A stretch of 64,000 nt of DNA, from contig NW_024464918.1 in assembly GCF_017591425.1 (NCBI RefSeq), positions 5,950,001-6,014,000 of the forward strand, read 5' to 3'. This document shows, in pieces, positions 58,751 to 64,000 of this stretch. Both the position numbers and the translations under genes were made by a program. This DNA comes from Ochotona curzoniae. Its lineage: Eukaryota > Chordata > Mammalia > Lagomorpha > Ochotonidae. Position 1 is the stretch's first letter. Each line of letters starts with the position of its first letter. A model generated the notes under the pieces. The model made no database searches. It was not told where the DNA came from and worked only from the letters and a program-made list of their open reading frames with translations.

Positions 58751-58822
58751 GCGTCTGAACAAGAATAAGCTCCAAGTCCTCCCAGAATTGCTTTTCCAGA
58801 GCAATCCGAAGCTCACCAGACT
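58751..58822 (+). CDS. SLIT3: SLIT3 exon, one complete LRR (72 bp)
   Basis: The acceptor TCTCTAG|G and donor CT|GTGAGT flank exactly 72 bp. In the frame carried over from the preceding exon it reads [18 protein letters not shown] then NPKLTRL, a further LRR of the first SLIT domain. Human SLIT3 has 'STPKLTRL' here by memory, so Asn replaces Thr; the Asn-Pro pair creates no glycosylation sequon. Length, phase (2 at both ends) and splice sites match the previous exon, consistent with an LRR array built by exon duplication. The next exon expected in SLIT3 (beginning DLSENQIQ) is not found in the remaining 5.2 kb, so the following intron leaves the window. Confidence 0.97.
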
Positions 58823-59740
58823 GTGAGTACAGTTGATGTACTTCTCTGCCTTGTGCCTTGTGGAGGATGTGTTTGCTTGCGTGTGGGGAGTACTGACCGT
58901 GGAGACTTGGGGGAAGCCTGCATCTGGTGTTCACCCCTGACACCCGTAGGCCTGACGTCTTCGGAGGTTGGTGGTTGAAGTGGATGTGCCTTGCATCAGT
59001 GGTTCATTTGTTTGCAAGGAAAGGGAAACTCTCCTGCTGAGCTTTGGTCTGAAGTTACTTCAGGACAGTTCTCCAACGGGTGGGATGTTGAGGTGAGCGT
59101 TTTATAGCAGGCTGCTGGTGGTTCAAGTGGGCAGTGGTTTTTCCTGAACATTTCAAGCTTCCCATGTTGCTGGCTGGCATAGCTCCTCACCTTTGCCTTC
59201 TGCTTCCTACCACTGCTGGTCTAGGAATGTGGATCTGGAAGGCTATGCTTTGGTGAAAAAGACAGAAACACATTGAATTTCACTGTGTTTTTCAGAATGG
59301 TCCAGGATATAACTAGAGTAAAGGATTGCCATCTTTCTGTGTGTCGATTTCATGTGAGTGTTTGGAAACTCATGAGTTGGATATATAGAGACTGTGATCC
59401 ACTCATTGTGGGTATGACACAAGTGATAATAATTGGCAATGAATGGCCCTGTGACCATGACATCAAAATCCTGCTATTGGTGATGAGTGTAGATCGTGGG
59501 GTGAATTGGGTGGCCCAAGGCTCAACTTTCTGAATGGAGTGACACAGAGATTTACAGCCTGAGTGGGAGGACCCCAGCGTTACTGGGAAGGCTCCAACCT
59601 TGTGGCCACCATTCTCATTCCCCGTTACTGTGTTTAATGCCTACTTATGCAATCAAAGAATGCATATAGGCTCTGGGATAAACTGGAAAATGTGAAACAG
59701 ATGTCGGTGTGTGCACTTAAGAATGAGCTCTGGATTCGGA

Positions 59741-59780
59741 ATATATATATATATATACATATATTTATATATTTATATAT
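59741..59780. repeat. (AT)n microsatellite
   Basis: Imperfect AT tract followed by a short CA-rich stretch. Confidence 0.93.
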
Positions 59781-61056
59781 GTCAGACACACACATATGCA
59801 CACACAAACTGTATGTGTTAATGTATTTTTCAAAGGGCACTTTATTGAAGCAAGAACAGGTGGGAGTTGGCTGATGCACCAGGGAGCAGTTGTCTTCTTG
59901 GCTTTTCTAGGACACACCTGTGCTTTGTTAAGGTCTCCTCATGCTATGCACACTATTTCTCTGGCTCAGTTCACCTAGCAGACTTTGGTAAGCACTTCAC
60001 CTGCTTTTCTTTCTCCAGTTTGACTCCACCTGAATGGGCACAAGACTGGAGGAAGTATTTTGGTGTCCAGCAACCAAGTGTCTAGCAGGGCTGAATTAGC
60101 AAAGCCAAGTGGGCACATCAGAAACAGCCCTGGTTTCTTATTCCCCCTTCCCTGTAATGTTCTTCTCACAAACGCCCAGATGGCCATCATTTCTCCATCC
60201 AGAACTACCTCATACCTGTTTCACCAGCTGCAGACTTCTGTATGCTCTTAGATCTCAGCTTCACTTTCCAGGTGCCATTTTGGGGGAAGGAGACTGGGGC
60301 TACTGGAAAACATTGAGTGGGTGTTGTCTGAGTATTCTCATGGAGGCAGGTTGTAAAGTGGATTGGTTTTTTCTCACTGAAGCCTCTATATGCAATTAGG
60401 TGATGCCCATGTTGCTCAGGGCTGATCGTTGTCTAGGCACAGGAGGAATTCCAGACAGGGATGCTCCTACCAGGTCTCTGCGGTGCTGAGGTGCTGTCCT
60501 AACTGCTTCCTTCTGACTTGGAGGGCTTGGGGGACTCACTGTCGCTCCTGTGCCTGAACATTCTCGTTAGTGCACGGAGGTACCTCCTGCCTGCCCCACA
60601 AATGTGCTCTGAGCATCCAGTGAGGTATGGGCGTGCCAATGGGACTGTTCAAGTGCATGTGCTAAGGTAACTCTGGTGACTCCTACAGTTCCCATCCTCA
60701 CAACCTGCTTTTCCAAAGAGACTAGGAATTGCAGTGAACACTAGGTAAATTACCTTGAGTTTTTGCTTCCAGCCAGAAAGTCCTAGCTGGAAAGCCCAGG
60801 ACAATATTCAACTCATTTTGGTATTTGTCCCTCTCTGCATCCCTGGCTAGACACAGAGAATGGCACGCATCAGTACTCAATCAGTGATGGCTGAAGGGGT
60901 AGATGAAAAAGTGAGGCGTGTGCAGCAGAGGGCGGGTGGGGAAGGTTCTCCGGTGTAGTCCTGAGGCGCAGCTCGCATGCCCGCCCCCGCCCCGGCCTCC
61001 AGTGCCCACTGTGTCGGCCAGGTCCCGGGTCGACCCGGCCCCGGCCCGGCCAGGCC

Positions 61057-61638
61057 ATGATCAAGGCGATCCTCATCTTCAACAACCACGGCAAGCTGCG
61101 CCTCTCCAAGTTCCACCAGCCCTACAGTGAAGACACACAACAGCAAATCATCAGGGAGACTTTCCATTTGGTATCTAAGAGAGATGAAAATGTTTATAAT
61201 CTCCTAGAAGGAGGATTATTAATTGGAGGATCTTACAACAAACCGATATATAGACATTATGCAACATTGTATTTTGTCTTCTGTGTGGATTCTTCAGAAA
61301 GTGAACTTGGCATTTTAGATCTAATTCAAGTATTCATGGAAACATTAGACAAGTGTTTTGAAAATGTCTGTGAGCTGGGTTTGATTTTCCATGTAGACAA
61401 GGTTCACAATATTCTTGCAGAAATGGTGATGGGGGGAATGGTGTTAGAGACCAACATGAATGAGATTGTTACACAAATTGATGCACAGAATAAACTGGAG
61501 AAATCCGAGGCTGGCTTGGCGGGTGCCCCGGCCCGTGCCGTATCAGCTGTGAAGAATATGAATCTTCCTGAGATCCTGAGAAATATTAACAATGGCAACA
61601 TCAGTATAAAAGTGCCAAACCTGCCCTCTTTTAAATAA
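61057..61638 (+). pseudogene. AP3S1: AP3S1-like retrocopy, intact 193-codon frame
   Basis: The frame runs from ATG at 61,057 to TAA at 61,636-61,638 and encodes 193 residues, the normal length of the AP-3 sigma-1 (sigma-3A) subunit. It starts MIKAILIFNNHGK and ends VPNLPSFK, as that protein does. The parent protein is the small clathrin-adaptor-type subunit of the AP-3 complex, which sorts cargo from endosomes to lysosomes and related organelles. Residues 1 to about 145 form the longin-like sigma fold; the tail is the sigma-3-specific extension. From memory of human AP3S1 I count about 11 differences (P14L, Y20H, C47Y, F49L, D60Y, L63P, V94M, D108G, P174L, I179N, D181N), with no stop or frameshift. 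The parent is close to invariant in mammals, so several non-conservative changes (L63P, D108G) point to relaxed constraint, hence the pseudogene call. Expression from its GC-rich leader or from SLIT3 transcription cannot be excluded. Confidence 0.93.
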
Positions 61639-62093
61639 AAAAATTAAAAGACTGCTCCCAGGTAAAATCCAGGGGGGAAAGTCATCCAAGTTTACCATGC
61701 ATTTGTTTACCAAAAACAGAGGGGAGTCTTTTGTGCCACTCTTGGATCTGAGTCAAGGTACTGGATAGAGCTGTGTAAGATCACCTGGAAGTTCAGTGTT
61801 GCTTTTCTTGCTCAGTGATTTTAAAGAAATCGAGTAGTTCCTGTGTGATTTTCTTGTGTTGTGGTCTGCATTCCTGTACCCACCCGAGGTATGCTCTTCG
61901 CCTTGGCCGCTGTGGCAGCATGCCCAGCAGTGCTTGGGGGCTCCAGCAGGATGGCCCACCCGTCCGGGCGGGAGTGTTGGTGGGGATCACAAGTGCAGCA
62001 TCGCTCAGTTCTTTCTGTTCTTTGTCACAATTGTTATTTAAAGAGTCAAGTGTATATTGCATGAAAACATTATCATCTCTTCCTCTTAGTTTA

Positions 62094-62099
62094 AATAAA
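62094..62099 (+). terminator. Poly(A) signal of the AP3S1 retrocopy
   Basis: AATAAA lies 15 bases before the A-tail of the retrocopy. It is on the SLIT3 sense strand, so it could in principle be used by intronic polyadenylation of SLIT3 transcripts. The retrocopy lacks sequence from downstream of the parent cleavage site, which usually weakens such sites. Confidence 0.7.
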
Positions 62100-63499
62100 C
62101 TCCAAGGTAACTGGAAAAAAAAAATAAATTAAAAAAAAGAAAAAGTAAATGATGTAGACCTAAGGATAGAAGCAGTGTTTTTAAGGAGCTTGGATCCCTT
62201 CACCTACCATTTATGCATTTATTGACTTATTCATTCGGTTCTCTGCTGGTTGTGGGGTGAGTGGGGAGAGGGGCGTGTTTCAGCCAGGTTCCTGTGCTGG
62301 GATGGAACTTTAGCCCTGAGCATGCCCAGATTCCCATGTACCCTATCATGATATGCTGTGAATGGCTGCCAAGAAAGCTGAGAGCTAAATATAATTCTTT
62401 TTTATTGAAGCAACTATATTAACCCAGGTTTGGGATATAATTGGTAGCCTCTTTTTCTCTTTGGGCTTGATCTTTGATGTTTTCTTAATGGCCCTATTAT
62501 GTCTTTGTCTTATTTTGTCAGCCTCTCCAGGGCTTTTCTGGAAGTAAGCAGGGTACAAATTAGAAATCAATAAATGTGCAATCATGAGTGTGTGTACATA
62601 TGCCACTGGCTCTGCTTTAAAAGAGCACAGCATCTCGATAGACAAAGTGAGCTGTTTCTAAAAGGGAGTTCTAAATGGGGATTCTGTGTAGCCAGCTGCT
62701 CCATCAGAAACTGCACAGGTAGAAGGGAATTCTAGACATGGATTTTCTTTCATTATTAGACCAGTAGACGAAAACTACTTAATTGTCAGTGTTTATGTGA
62801 AGAGTACCTTTTGCAGAGGCAATTAACAAGTACTAAGGCACGTTTATATTAGTGATGCAAAAGAGAATAACATTTAATGCAAACCAATTTTATGATAGTA
62901 ATACTACTAAGTAGCATGTGAAAAAAAAAAGTGGTTAAAATTCTTTTAGCTCAAAGAAGAGATACTTGTGTATCCATTCAAGGAACTAAAAAGTCCTGTG
63001 GTAGTTATGGCTTCAAGAACAACTGTATCTGGGGCTCAGTGATGTCAGAAGACCTCATTTTGCTCCCTCCATTCCATGGAACAGTGAGTCTGATGGCAAA
63101 GTGGAAGACTCACAGTGCATTCAGTCTAGATCCTGGAGGACAGTGACTGTCCTGGACAGAGGAACTGTGTGTGTATTCTGACTCCTTTGCTTGGTCTCAT
63201 GCCCATGCTCAAATGCATTGTTACTACCGATTAGGTTTGCTAAAGAGGGTATTGACAATGATTAAGTCTGAGCCGTGTGGCATCCTGCTTGTTTTGGGGT
63301 GAGAATATGAAGGCTATGTGTTTTCCCTCAGAAAAGTAATTCTGTTGGCAGAAGACAGGGAAGGGACTGCTACATGCCTGAACAATAGGCATCTAGGCTT
63401 TTAAAGCATCTATTCTGTGCAATACCTTTTATTTCCAATGAGGGATTTGGGCCCTTACAAAGGTAACACTTGAAAATAATAATGCTGGAAAACTTGTTG

Positions 63500-63725
63500 C
63501 ATGATGGATGCTATTTTGAACAACTTACATCTATTAACTCAGTTGATTCTCCAAAGAATGCTGTGGGGTGGGCATCATGGTTAATGCTGTCCTCTGGGTG
63601 TGAGGCTGAGGCCCAAGACATAAAAGTCTTACCCAGTACCATGTGACTACTTAGTGGAAGGATTCATGTTCAGATCTGGGTACCTGACTTTGAAATCTGT
63701 GCTTATCTGTGCTGTGAGCTCCCTG
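63500..63725 (-). repeat. MIR SINE, antisense
   Basis: 'atctattaactcagttgatt', 'gtgtgaggctgaggcccaag' and 'catgttcagatctgggtacc' follow antisense MIR. Confidence 0.6.
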
Positions 63726-63784
63726 CCTGAGACTCAGTGAATTTTCTCATTTTCAAAATGAAAAAACTAATGACCAGTGATGTG

Positions 63785-64000
63785 ACTTGCTGGGTATATC
63801 TGCTACCTGTGATACTGGTGTTCCATTTGGGTGCCAGTTTGAGCCCTAGTGGCTCCACTTTCGTTCTAGCCCTCTGGGATGCTAATCACCTCAGTAAGCA
63901 TCAGAAGTTGGCTGTCATTGACCTAAGTATTTTTCCTGGGCTCTTGCATGTTACATGCTGGGTCCCCATGCTCGCCCAGGTCCAGCTCTGGATTCATGTG
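63785..64000 (+). mobile_element. CSINE, older subtype, cut by the window end
   Basis: Sense copy: 'gctacctgtgatactggtgt', 'tccatttgggtgccagtttg', 'gggatgctaatcacctcagt' and 'gtccagctctggattcatgt'. The tail is beyond the window. Confidence 0.8.

Larger units (their letters stand above)
60905..62146 (+). mobile_element. AP3S1: AP3S1 processed retrocopy, whole insertion
   Basis: The hallmarks of L1-mediated mRNA retroposition are all visible. There is no intron in the coding region, a GC-rich leader (about 60,945-61,056), a 3' untranslated part with AATAAA at 62,094-62,099, and an A-rich tail starting at 62,115, 15 bases after the signal. GAAAAAGT occurs at both edges (60,905-60,912 and 62,139-62,146) and is an 8-bp candidate target-site duplication; it is short and A-rich, so the exact boundary is uncertain. 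The insertion is about 1.2 kb and lies in the sense orientation inside a SLIT3 intron. Confidence 0.9.
58823..64000 (+). other. SLIT3: SLIT3 intron, continues past the window
   Basis: The intron begins at donor GTGAGT at 58,823. No further SLIT3 exon is seen before the window ends. The interval contains the AP3S1 retrocopy (60,905-62,146), an AT dinucleotide tract (59,741-59,780), a MIR-like remnant (63,500-63,725) and the start of an old CSINE (63,785 onward). The stretches 58,823-59,740, 59,781-60,904 and 62,147-63,499 show no gene or repeat that I recognise. Confidence 0.85.

Noticed and set aside
60..64000. SLIT3-hosted microRNAs (miR-218-2, miR-585)
   Set aside because: SLIT3 is known to host microRNAs in mammals, so I looked for their mature sequences, but saw no match. 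They are likely in other introns. A hairpin search on the full gene would confirm.
60..64000. Prokaryotic-type features (operons, CRISPR, attachment sites, riboswitches)
   Set aside because: The window is mammalian intronic DNA; the only spaced repeats are SINEs and microsatellites.

Overview
The window is vertebrate, specifically mammalian and almost certainly lagomorph, DNA. It has large introns with canonical GT-AG splice sites, ancient MIR, L2, MaLR and hAT copies, and about 18 copies of a tRNA-derived SINE of the lagomorph C-repeat (CSINE) type. The youngest copies (for example 16,025-16,360) resemble the CSINE form of pikas (Ochotona) more than that of rabbit. The species call is inference from repeat type.

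The whole window lies inside one gene on the + strand, SLIT3, which encodes a secreted axon-guidance ligand of ROBO receptors. Three exons are visible. The left one is cut by the window edge (1-59); the other two are 72 bp each (5,988-6,059 and 58,751-58,822). All three carry leucine-rich repeats of the first LRR block and share intron phase 2, so one exon equals one 24-residue repeat. The introns are 5.9 kb, 52.7 kb and at least 5.2 kb.

In the third intron, in the same orientation as SLIT3, is an intronless, full-length retrocopy of AP3S1 (AP-3 adaptor sigma subunit): a 193-codon open frame with GC-rich 5' leader, poly(A) signal, A-tail and a short candidate target-site duplication.

The rest is intronic. 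Main blocks are an antisense L1 ORF2 fragment (11.6-13.5 kb), a sense L1 3' end broken by three younger insertions (17.6-20.5 kb), L1 3' ends at 34.9-35.5 and 49.1-50.0 kb, L2 copies broken by a MaLR LTR (41.1-42.1 kb) and a hAT element (39.1-39.7 kb), scattered CSINEs and MIRs, and several microsatellites. A few non-repeat stretches keep many CpGs and clustered factor-like motifs (28.6, 30.9, 37.9 and 50.2-50.5 kb); these are the best candidates for intronic regulatory elements.

I found no CRISPR array, operon, RNA gene or other self-contained novel system. The most notable items are the intact AP3S1 retrocopy, the candidate regulatory islands and an unnamed short inverted-repeat element present in at least two copies.
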